Source: an uncultured Prevotellaceae bacterium (GTDB lineage Bacteria > Bacteroidota > Bacteroidia > Bacteroidales > Bacteroidaceae). From it: 64,000 nucleotides of DNA. The translations under genes and the position numbers were made by a program. The stretch is from NCBI GenBank assembly GCA_902800435.1, contig CADCEQ010000004.1, forward strand, positions 1-64,000, given 5' to 3'. The notes beneath the pieces were generated by a model. It ran no database searches. It saw nothing but the letters and a program-made list of their open reading frames with translations, and was not told the DNA's origin. The first letter of the stretch is position 1; each line of letters starts with the position of its first letter. Below are positions 51,159 to 59,118 of the stretch, piece by piece.

Positions 51159-51779
51159 ATGAAGAAAGACAAGCTGAGAATGATGGCAATAGCCGCAAGT
51201 GCTTTGCTGTTGACGACGGGTTTTACGGCCTGTGGTGGTGACGATGACGACGACCCCATTCAGGAGACTGAGGAGCAGAAGTCGTACTTCGACCGCGAAC
51301 TGGAAACTGCCGATGTGACCTACGAGGTGAGACTGGGCAAGGACGAACTGAGCCTTTATGATGTGGAAGTGGAATACCGTGGCGATGACAAGAAGGACAA
51401 CACCATCACGATGACCAATGCCACGTGGAGCAAAACATACCATCTGACCAAGGCTTCGCTGCCCGGTGACTTCGTGCTGCGTGCTAGACCGAAACTGAAG
51501 GAAGGTCTGCAGTTGGATAAGGATGCTAAGTTCGAAGTGGGCTGCATCACGAAAATTATCGTGAAGGTGAAAAACAAGTATGGCCGTCTCATCTGCGATG
51601 TCGACGGTATGGGATTGGTGCAGACCGATTTCGTGACGATGACCACAGAGCAGATCGTGAATCCGTGGAGCTCGTGGGCCTCAGATTTGATGGGCTCGCT
51701 GTTCAGCCAGGATAAGAAAACAGTCGAGGTGTACGATAATAAGATAGTCTACAACGACATGACACAGCGCTACTGGTAA
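51159..51779 (+). CDS. Lipoprotein, unknown function
   Basis: 206 residues. The signal peptide ends at Cys25 (GFTAC), followed by GGDDDDD, the acidic spacer typical of Bacteroidetes surface lipoproteins. The rest is beta-rich with no recognised family. It lies between two arabinose-releasing enzymes and is convergent with GH51. Its stop codon is part of the 74-bp palindrome. Confidence 0.65.
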   Translation: MKKDKLRMMAIAASALLLTTGFTACGGDDDDDPIQETEEQKSYFDRELETADVTYEVRLGKDELSLYDVEVEYRGDDKKDNTITMTNATWSKTYHLTKASLPGDFVLRARPKLKEGLQLDKDAKFEVGCITKIIVKVKNKYGRLICDVDGMGLVQTDFVTMTTEQIVNPWSSWASDLMGSLFSQDKKTVEVYDNKIVYNDMTQRYW

Positions 51780-51850
51780 TGCCGCAGAGGTAAGACGAAG
51801 GGGAGGGAACCGGCCGGTTCCCTCCCCTTCGTCTTACCTCTGCGGCATTA
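51777..51850. terminator. Perfect 74-bp palindrome, bidirectional terminator
   Basis: Arms of 37 bases (51777-51813 and 51814-51850) match perfectly with no spacer. The left arm begins with the TAA of the lipoprotein gene; the right arm ends with the complement of the TAA of the GH51 gene. It is GC-rich at the centre (GGAACCGG/CCGGTTCC). There is no T-tract, so termination would depend on the hairpin itself. Confidence 0.75.
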
Positions 51851-53863
51851 TTTCTTGACCTTGTAGATGCGGAACGACATGGCGGGCACGTCGTCAAGCA
51901 GCAGGGTGGCCTTCTTGCCGGCGTCGAGCTTCAGGCTGCCGGTCTTCGGCGTGATCTTCTCAGGCTGGTCGAGTGTGTTCTCGTCGTCCATCGAACCGTT
52001 GTGGCTCAGGGTGATGGTCTCGGCCGTGCGCTCGCCCTTCATGCCGGTGAGCTGGATGCTGACGGGCTGAGCCTGCTTCGACGTGTTGACCACCTTGACG
52101 ATGACCTCGTTGGTGCTTTTCTCAAAGACAGCCGAGGCGAACAGACCGTCCTGACCGTCCTGTCCAGCCACGGGCTTCTTGTCCATCGTCAGCGACAGCA
52201 CGTTGCTGCCCTTGTTCATGGCAAAGAGTTGCTGCACGTAGTAGCTGACCGATTTGAACGAGCGCAGGTTGTCGTACCAGATGGCATCGGGACGCCACTG
52301 CCAGCCCTCGACGTGGGCGAAGAGCGGGGCGTAGGTGGCCATGTGGACGATGTCGGCATTGCGCTCGATGCCCGTCATGTGGGCAGCCTCATAGAGCGAC
52401 GTCTCGAAGTGGTTCCACTTCTTACCGGCTCCGTGGCAGGCATACTCGCCGGCAAACACGCGGGGGCCCTTGCGGTCATACGTGTCGTAGCGCAGGCCGT
52501 GGCTGAGGAACCACTTCTCGTTGCGGTAGTAGTGCTCGTCGTAGAGATCGACTTTCAGCTCCTTCATGCGGGGCTGCAGCAGGTCGAAGTCCCAGCCCTC
52601 GCTGTTCGGACCGGTGGTGCCGATGAGCTTCAGCGTGGGGTATTTGGCGCGCAGGGCGGCATTGAACTTCTTCAAGCGCTCGGTGAAGACGGGGCCGTAG
52701 CCGCCGTGCTTCTCGTCGTAGTCCCACTGCTCGTTGCCGACGCCGAGGTACTTCAGGTTGAACGGTGCGGGATGGCCCATGTCAGCGCGCACCTTACCCC
52801 ACTTCGTCGTGACGTCGCCATTGGCAAACTCCACGAGGTCGAGGGCATCCTGGATGTAGTCGTCGAGCTGGTCGACGGGCACGTGTACGCCGGGCTTCGT
52901 CGGATCAGGGTTCTGGAACTGGCACGACAGTCCGCATGAGATGACGGGCAGGGGCTCGCATCCGAAGTCCTCGCAGAGCTGGAAGAACTCAAAGAAGCCG
53001 AGGCCGTACGACTGGTAGTAGTCGGGGAAGTAGCGCTGGGTGAAGGTGTAGTGCCAGCGGTTCTCGTTGAGCGGACGGTTCTCGACGGGGCCGACCGAGT
53101 TCTTCCACTGGTAGCGGGTCTCGAGGTCGGTACCCTCGACAATGCAGCCACCGGGGAAGCGGAACACGCCGGGCTTCATGTCGAAGAGGGCCTGTGCCAG
53201 GTCCTGGCGCATGCCGTTCTCACGGCCTTTCCACGTCTTGACGGGGAACAGGCTGACGTGCTCAACGTCGGTGGTCACCTTGGAGTCGCCCCACACGCGG
53301 AGGTGAGCCTTGTCGAAGGTGCGACGGGGCTTCAGGATGGCGGTGTATTTCTTCCACTCCTTGCCGCTGACGTCCACGCCGGCGTTGCCGAGTTTCTGGT
53401 CGTCGTTCATCGTGGCGTTGTCGACGATGTCGACATACAGCTTGGCCTTGCCGCCGTCGGGCACGCGGGCCCAGACGGAGAAGCGGTACTCCTCGCCGCC
53501 CTTCACGCCCATGCCGAAGAAGCCGCGGTTCTCAATCATCGTATGCTTGTCGCTATGGCCCGACGGAGCCAAGCGCACGTAGTGGGGGTTGCGCTCGAAG
53601 GGACCGTCGTCCTTCAGCGTCACCTTGCCCGAGATGTCCCAGCCGGCAAAGTGGTTGGGGAACTCGAACGAGCGGTTCATCACCAGTTCGGCATAGAGGC
53701 CGCCGTCGGCAGCGTAATTGATGTCCTCGAAGAAGATGCCGTACATCGTCGACTGCACGGGGGCACCGAGCTTCTTGGTGTTGACATCCATCACATGGGT
53801 CTGTGCCGAAGCACAGAGTGTCGCCGAAAGAGCTACGGCGCAGGTAAAGAGTCTTAGTTTCAT
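51848..53863 (-). CDS. Alpha-L-arabinofuranosidase, GH51
   Basis: 671 residues with signal peptide (1-21). A CBM-like insert (about 75-205, SFEFPNHFAGWDISGKVTLK) precedes the barrel. Catalytic acid/base Glu378 in LGVGNEQWD and nucleophile Glu473 in VFAGEYACHG; a C-terminal beta domain follows. It releases alpha-L-arabinofuranose from arabinan or arabinoxylan. Third in the same direction after the hybrid regulator and the nuclease. Confidence 0.92.
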   Translation of the reverse strand: MKLRLFTCAVALSATLCASAQTHVMDVNTKKLGAPVQSTMYGIFFEDINYAADGGLYAELVMNRSFEFPNHFAGWDISGKVTLKDDGPFERNPHYVRLAPSGHSDKHTMIENRGFFGMGVKGGEEYRFSVWARVPDGGKAKLYVDIVDNATMNDDQKLGNAGVDVSGKEWKKYTAILKPRRTFDKAHLRVWGDSKVTTDVEHVSLFPVKTWKGRENGMRQDLAQALFDMKPGVFRFPGGCIVEGTDLETRYQWKNSVGPVENRPLNENRWHYTFTQRYFPDYYQSYGLGFFEFFQLCEDFGCEPLPVISCGLSCQFQNPDPTKPGVHVPVDQLDDYIQDALDLVEFANGDVTTKWGKVRADMGHPAPFNLKYLGVGNEQWDYDEKHGGYGPVFTERLKKFNAALRAKYPTLKLIGTTGPNSEGWDFDLLQPRMKELKVDLYDEHYYRNEKWFLSHGLRYDTYDRKGPRVFAGEYACHGAGKKWNHFETSLYEAAHMTGIERNADIVHMATYAPLFAHVEGWQWRPDAIWYDNLRSFKSVSYYVQQLFAMNKGSNVLSLTMDKKPVAGQDGQDGLFASAVFEKSTNEVIVKVVNTSKQAQPVSIQLTGMKGERTAETITLSHNGSMDDENTLDQPEKITPKTGSLKLDAGKKATLLLDDVPAMSFRIYKVKK

Positions 53864-53893
53864 TTGTAGTATGTTTGAAATGTTAATGATTTA

Positions 53894-54808
53894 TCATAGG
53901 TTCCAGAGCCACTTGATGTTCTCGACACTGGTGTTCTCCACATCCTCCTCAATGGCGTCGGGCAGGTTGCAGAAGAAGTCGATGCCCGTGCGCCGCTCCA
54001 GTTCGCGGATGTTGATGACGTAGTTGCCGAGCGGGTCGTTAGATCGGTCTTCGCTCAGGTGCTCCGCCCAGAAGGCAAGGGCCTTATAGCCGTTGCCCGA
54101 TTTACGGAGCAGGGCCATAAAAAAGTATTTCGGCACAACCAGCCCGTTCCTTAGCTTCGTCATGATAGGGTCTTTCACGCCGCCGTCGCTGTTGACCACA
54201 TCGATGGTTCCACCCTTGCAGACGTAGAGTGTGTCCTCTGCCTTCGAACCGGTGCTGATCCAGGAGCGCAGCTTCTTCTCCATCTCCTCCCACAGACCAG
54301 CATTGAAGGCACTATGCTGGGGTTGCATATTGGTGAGGTAGAACGTCTGGATATTGGCAGCGCTGTTGTAGAGCCGGTCGGCCGACGGGCAGATATGGCC
54401 ATGGTCGAAGCCGCTGCCCCAGAAGGGGTCGTAGTCAAAATAGCTGCCTGCGGGCATGTCGGGGTCAAAGGGGTATTGATTGGAGTCGGAATAGTAGCGC
54501 TTGGTCTTCTGCACGCGGTTGGCAGCGTACATCTGGTAGCACGACCATCGCTGCGACCGCTTGTCGCAGTCCCACTCCACACTGTAGTTGATGCCGTACT
54601 CATCGTTGGTGGTATGGATGATGACGATGCTGTTGCCGCCCTTCACCTTCGGAAACTCCAGCCGCTGCAGGGCAGGCTCCCGGCTGGCATCGTTGCGGTT
54701 GGCATTGTATTCCACGGGTACGTCGACGCCATCGTCGTCATCGCCGCAGGAAACCATAAGGAAGGCTGCGACGACGAGCGGCAAGTATAATCTAATTAGA
54801 TACTTCAT
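53894..54808 (-). CDS. DNA/RNA non-specific endonuclease, lipoprotein
   Basis: 304 residues. Lipoprotein signal ending at Cys21 (FLMVSC) and acidic spacer GDDDDG. The beta-beta-alpha-metal nuclease motif appears as FDHGHICPSADR, in place of DRGHxxP, followed by TFYLTNMQPQHSAFNAGLWEE with the metal-binding Asn. It degrades extracellular nucleic acids. It is unusual inside a pectin/arabinan locus: it lies between the hybrid regulator (34 bases) and GH51 (30 bases) and may be co-transcribed with them. Confidence 0.85.
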   Translation of the reverse strand: MKYLIRLYLPLVVAAFLMVSCGDDDDGVDVPVEYNANRNDASREPALQRLEFPKVKGGNSIVIIHTTNDEYGINYSVEWDCDKRSQRWSCYQMYAANRVQKTKRYYSDSNQYPFDPDMPAGSYFDYDPFWGSGFDHGHICPSADRLYNSAANIQTFYLTNMQPQHSAFNAGLWEEMEKKLRSWISTGSKAEDTLYVCKGGTIDVVNSDGGVKDPIMTKLRNGLVVPKYFFMALLRKSGNGYKALAFWAEHLSEDRSNDPLGNYVINIRELERRTGIDFFCNLPDAIEEDVENTSVENIKWLWNL

Positions 54809-54842
54809 GTTGGACTGTTATTATAGGTTGTGAAGTTACGTT

Positions 54843-57800
54843 TCAGCCTTGCTCGGCATACTCGGAGGGAGCGACGCCGAAGTGCTTGCGGAATATGGTA
54901 GAGAAGTGGGCGAGGTTTGAGAAACCTACGGTGTAGGCCACCTGGGTGACATTAATCTTCTGCTCCTTCAGCAGACGGGCAGCCTGCTCGAGGCGTATGT
55001 TACGGATAAACTCGCTGGTCGAAATGCCCGTCAGTTCCTTCATCTTGCGGTGCAGCTGGGCACGGCTGATGCCTACTTCCTGAGTGAGCATGTCGACGTT
55101 GAAGTCGCTGTTCGACAGGTTCTTGTTGACCACCTTCATGATTCGCTCCATCAACAGCTCATCGTTGCCCTTTACCTCTGGCTGCTCTACGCGGTCAGCC
55201 TGCTGTTGGGCACCGCTGAACTTGCCTTTCAGGCGCTGGCGATTGTGGATGAGGTTCTCGATGTTCATGCGCAGCTCCTCAAGGTCGAAGGGCTTGGCGA
55301 GGAAGGCATCGGCACCGCGCTCGAGACCTTCGAGACGGTTGGAGACATCGGCCTTCGACGTCAGCATGATGACTGGAATATGCGAGATATTGATGTTGGT
55401 CTTGATCATGCGGAGCATGGTGAAGCCGTCCATCTCGGGCATCATGACATCACTGATAACAAGGTCGTACTCGTTGGTAAGCAGTTCGCGCAGGCCTTCC
55501 TTGCCGTTAGTGCAGGTGCCGAACTTGTAGAAACGACCCAGTTCAGTGGAGATGTAGCGGCCTATCTCAAGGTCGTCGTCGACGATGAGCACACGGTATT
55601 TGCCACCCTTTTTCGTTTCGTTGGTGGCGGCGCTCTCGGTGGGTTCTGGTATTTCAGGTATTGTGTCAATCTCCTCAGGAGCCAAGTGAGCGTTGCCTAA
55701 GGGCAGGGTGACGGTGAAGACGGAGCCTCGCTCGTCGGTGCGGTTGGCGGCCTCGATGGTGCCGTGGTGCATGTCGACAATCATCTTGCAGAGGTTCAGC
55801 CCGATACCAGTGCCGTCAATGTGCATGCGACGTGAGTTGCCACCCTGGTAGAAGCGCTCGAAGATGTGCTTCTGTCCGTCGTTGTCGAGTCCGACACCGG
55901 TGTCAACCACCTTTACTACAGCCTGTTTGTCATCGTGTGAGAGGACCACATCAACGGTGCCGCCGTCGAACGAGTATTTGAAGGCGTTGGAGAGCAGGTT
56001 CGTGATGACCTTATCGAACTGGCCTGGGTCAATCCATGCTTCAAGCTTGTCAAAGCCCTCGTGGTTGAAGTTGAACTTGATGTCGCGCTCCTCGGCGTTG
56101 TACTCGAACATCTTGCAGACACCCTGGATGAAGCTGACGAGGTCGGTCTTCTGACAGTGCAGGTGCATCTGCTGCTTGTCAATCTTACGGACATCGAGAA
56201 TCTGGTTGACGAGGTTCAGTATACGTGTGGCGTTGTGCTCGATGGTGTCCACATCGCGCTGTGCCTCCTTCTGATCGTTGGTAAGCCGACGGCGCAGGTT
56301 GGAGAGCGGTGCCATGATGAGTGTCAGCGGCGAGCGGATGTCGTGGGTGGCATTGATGAGAAACTTCATTTTCTCCTCGTTCATCTGCTGGTTGGCCCTG
56401 CGGCGGTAGGTCATGAACACGTAAGTGGCAAGTCCTGCCAATACCAGCAGGTAGAGCAGATAGGCGAGACGGGTGCGATACCAGGGGGCACGGATGGTAA
56501 CGGTGATGGTCTTCTCGGGCGAATAGACATTTGCCGCGAGGGCGCGAACCTTCACCTTGTAGTCGCCGGGTTGCAAGTGGCTTAGGGTAATTTCGTTGAC
56601 TCCCTCTGCCTGTCGCATCCACTGCCCGCCATTGACGCTGTACTCAAACGAGACATTTGCGGGGTTGTCGAAATTGAGTTGCGAGAAGGCGAGGGTGATG
56701 GTGTGGTCGAGGTAGGAGAGGGTGAAATGGTCGCTTTCGGCCACGGGGCGCTCGGTTACGTGGACGCCGTTGATGACGCTATTGGCGTTGACATAGGTGT
56801 TGCCTAAGAGGAATGCCGTCAGTACCACTTCGTCGGCAGGGCGGCTGACGCTCTTGACGTTTTGTGGTCTGAAGACCGTCAGACCGTCGTTGTTGCCGAA
56901 ATAGACGTCGTCGTCGTCGGTGTGCATGCCTACACCATAGAGATACTCCTTCTTGAAGAGTCCGTTGCCATTGACATGGCCCACGAACTGCTTCTTGCGG
57001 GCGTCATACTGCCAGATGCCCATGGACGTGGCACACCAGATGTCGCCGTCGTTCGACTGTACGATGTAGTTCACCGTTTTGTCGCTGAGCTGCTCACTGC
57101 CGGGGAAGAGGGTTGTCTGTTTCTTGTCGTGGATATAAAGGTAAAGTCCACGGTCGGTACCGATGGCAATGTTGCCGTCCTTCAGTTCGCAGATGGAGTA
57201 GCACATGACACCGTCGAGCTGCTGGTTCCAGCCGTGGGAGAGGAAGCTGCCCGTCTTGGGGTCGAAGCAGGAAACGCCCGAGGCAGTACCCATCCAGATG
57301 ATGCCGTCGCGGTCGGGCGTCATGCACATGACCCAGTCGTTGCAAAGGTGCCCCAATTTGGTGGTGTCGTTCTCGGTGTTCTTGTAGTTCTTCAAAGTTC
57401 CCGACTGCATGTTATAGACACAGAAACCGCGCGAGAAGGTCGAGATGTAGATGTTGCCCTCGTCGTCGCTGGTCATGTCGTTGAACTTGTCACAGTCGAA
57501 AGTAACCTTCTGGCTGTAAGCACCTGTCAGCGGGTCGTAGGCAAACAGACCGTCGTCGGTACCTATCCAATAGCGGCGCTGGCGGTCGCGGAAGATGAAC
57601 TCAACGGCATCGGGAGCTGCAGGATGGGCCACGACGCGTCCCTTGTTGTTGAAGCCGTAGACGCCAACGCCTTGGACGGTACACCAAACGATGCCGCCGT
57701 CGCCCTCACAGACAGAGGAGATGGACGAGCCGACATTGATGTTCTGAGCCTCGAAACTCCAGTTCTTGAAGGTGATGGGACGCTGGGGAATAAGAACCAG

Positions 57801-58736
57801 TCCCTTGCGCTGCAGGCCAAGCCACATGTTGCCACGACGGTCGCAGAGGATACTCCACACTTTGGCGGTGTTGAGATTGACGCCGAAGATATTAACGTCG
57901 TACCGCTCCAACTGCCGACTGCCGCGTAGGATGCGGAACAAGCCCTGGCCTCGCGAACCTATATAAATATTACCATTGGCATCTTTTCCTGCAGAACTGA
58001 ATAATACGTCCTTGCCGGCCAGGTGGCTCATGTCGATGTCGGCCTCCGACATCTTGCCGTTGTGGTAGGACATGATGCCGTGTACACCGACGATCCATAG
58101 TTCGTCGCCACGCTCCACGATCCCTATCGGTTCGCCTTTCGACTGGAATAGCTCTATTTTTTTGCCAGACTTCATGACCACGGTGTTGTCATAGCCTGTT
58201 TTCCAGATACGCCCATGAGAGTCTAAGTAAACTTCGCCAAAATACTGGTTGTTATTCTTGTCGGCAAAGTCGTTCGTTTGTTTCGGCTGTCCGTCCTCGC
58301 CGACCAGAAACGCGCCATAACCGGATGTCGCCACGAGGATTTGGCCGTCGGGGAGCTGGAGCATACTACTGACACGCGGGAGAATACCATTCGGGAAAGG
58401 ATAATGCACGAAACCGTCGATGGCTTCGTCATAACGGTCGAGGCCGCGGTTGGTACCCACCCAGAGCCTGCCTTCTTTATCCAGGAGCAGGCTTACAACG
58501 ACGCTGTTGCAGATTGAGGTAGGTGACTCTTCGTTATGTAGGAACGTTTCAAAGTGATAACCGTCGTAGCGGTTCAATCCATAGTCGGTCGCAATCCAGA
58601 TGTAACCGTATTTATCTTGACAAAGGTCGGCAATGAGACTGCTCGAAAATCGGTCTGACGGAAAGAAGTTTCCCATCTGAGCTGAGACATGGGAAAAAAC
58701 GATGAGACAAAATAGCAGTGTAGCAATTTTCTTCAT
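54843..58736 (-). CDS. Hybrid two-component system regulator (HTCS)
   Basis: 1,297 residues in the single-protein HTCS layout: signal peptide, a periplasmic double beta-propeller (about 25-690, many DxxGxxW(I/V)GT/A blades such as GYIWIATDYGLNRYDG), a Y_Y_Y domain (about 695-755), one membrane segment (about 762-782), HisKA with HDIRSPLTLI, HATPase (about 900-1020, DTGVGLDNDG and GTGIGLNLCK), receiver with DVMMPEMDGF (about 1060-1175) and AraC-type DNA-binding domain (about 1200-1297). It senses an oligosaccharide in the periplasm and activates glycan-degradation genes, here probably the adjacent arabinan/pectin enzymes. Confidence 0.93.
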   Translation of the reverse strand: MKKIATLLFCLIVFSHVSAQMGNFFPSDRFSSSLIADLCQDKYGYIWIATDYGLNRYDGYHFETFLHNEESPTSICNSVVVSLLLDKEGRLWVGTNRGLDRYDEAIDGFVHYPFPNGILPRVSSMLQLPDGQILVATSGYGAFLVGEDGQPKQTNDFADKNNNQYFGEVYLDSHGRIWKTGYDNTVVMKSGKKIELFQSKGEPIGIVERGDELWIVGVHGIMSYHNGKMSEADIDMSHLAGKDVLFSSAGKDANGNIYIGSRGQGLFRILRGSRQLERYDVNIFGVNLNTAKVWSILCDRRGNMWLGLQRKGLVLIPQRPITFKNWSFEAQNINVGSSISSVCEGDGGIVWCTVQGVGVYGFNNKGRVVAHPAAPDAVEFIFRDRQRRYWIGTDDGLFAYDPLTGAYSQKVTFDCDKFNDMTSDDEGNIYISTFSRGFCVYNMQSGTLKNYKNTENDTTKLGHLCNDWVMCMTPDRDGIIWMGTASGVSCFDPKTGSFLSHGWNQQLDGVMCYSICELKDGNIAIGTDRGLYLYIHDKKQTTLFPGSEQLSDKTVNYIVQSNDGDIWCATSMGIWQYDARKKQFVGHVNGNGLFKKEYLYGVGMHTDDDDVYFGNNDGLTVFRPQNVKSVSRPADEVVLTAFLLGNTYVNANSVINGVHVTERPVAESDHFTLSYLDHTITLAFSQLNFDNPANVSFEYSVNGGQWMRQAEGVNEITLSHLQPGDYKVKVRALAANVYSPEKTITVTIRAPWYRTRLAYLLYLLVLAGLATYVFMTYRRRANQQMNEEKMKFLINATHDIRSPLTLIMAPLSNLRRRLTNDQKEAQRDVDTIEHNATRILNLVNQILDVRKIDKQQMHLHCQKTDLVSFIQGVCKMFEYNAEERDIKFNFNHEGFDKLEAWIDPGQFDKVITNLLSNAFKYSFDGGTVDVVLSHDDKQAVVKVVDTGVGLDNDGQKHIFERFYQGGNSRRMHIDGTGIGLNLCKMIVDMHHGTIEAANRTDERGSVFTVTLPLGNAHLAPEEIDTIPEIPEPTESAATNETKKGGKYRVLIVDDDLEIGRYISTELGRFYKFGTCTNGKEGLRELLTNEYDLVISDVMMPEMDGFTMLRMIKTNINISHIPVIMLTSKADVSNRLEGLERGADAFLAKPFDLEELRMNIENLIHNRQRLKGKFSGAQQQADRVEQPEVKGNDELLMERIMKVVNKNLSNSDFNVDMLTQEVGISRAQLHRKMKELTGISTSEFIRNIRLEQAARLLKEQKINVTQVAYTVGFSNLAHFSTIFRKHFGVAPSEYAEQG

Positions 58737-58765
58737 AGTTATGGTAAATTGTCTATTTCAGTGTG

Positions 58766-58773
58766 CAAAGATA
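58766..58773 (-). promoter_or_regulatory. -7 box of the HTCS gene
   Basis: Minus-strand TATCTTTG, 30 bases before the ATG. Confidence 0.65.
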
Positions 58774-58864
58774 GTAATAATTTACAAAGATTGTGTTTTT
58801 ATTACGTATCATTTAATTTTTTTTATGTCTCATCGTCTCAAGGCGGTACTTCCAGCGAGACGGA

Positions 58865-59016
58865 TAAAAGAAAAGTGGCTACCGGTATTCACATACGGGC
58901 AACCACTGTGATTAGTTTTACCATAACTAATTCTTTCTACAAAAACTAACTACTAACTATAACTAATAACCTTATGTATGAGATTTCTTCTTGATAATCT
59001 ATCTGTTTTTCTTTCA
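58865..59016 (-). ncRNA. Candidate small RNA, about 150 nt
   Basis: Its own -7 box (59022-59029, TAACTTTG) and a terminator hairpin at the other end (58874-58888 paired with 58893-58907, followed on the minus strand by TTTTCTTTT) bracket a stretch with no plausible ORF. It is similar in layout and in scattered sequence to the unit at 62141-62366, for example a GTTTTTCTTT/GTTTTCTTTT block before the -7 box complement and an AATAACCTTATGT / AATACCTTTTATGT block. Confidence 0.5.
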
Positions 59017-59021
59017 CGGTG

Positions 59022-59029
59022 CAAAGTTA
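59022..59029 (-). promoter_or_regulatory. -7 box of candidate small RNA
   Basis: Minus-strand TAACTTTG, with no coding sequence before the terminator at 58874-58907. Confidence 0.55.
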
Positions 59030-59118
59030 AGCATTTTTTCGCTAACACATTATTTCGTATGTTTCGCATCGTTTCTTATTCGTAAACAAGTTCGTTTTCC
59101 CTACAAAAACTTACAGAT

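Noticed and set aside
53894..54808. Nuclease as a toxin or colicin-like effector
   Set aside because: It carries a lipoprotein signal and no immunity gene or delivery domain is present; a nutritional or surface nuclease is simpler.
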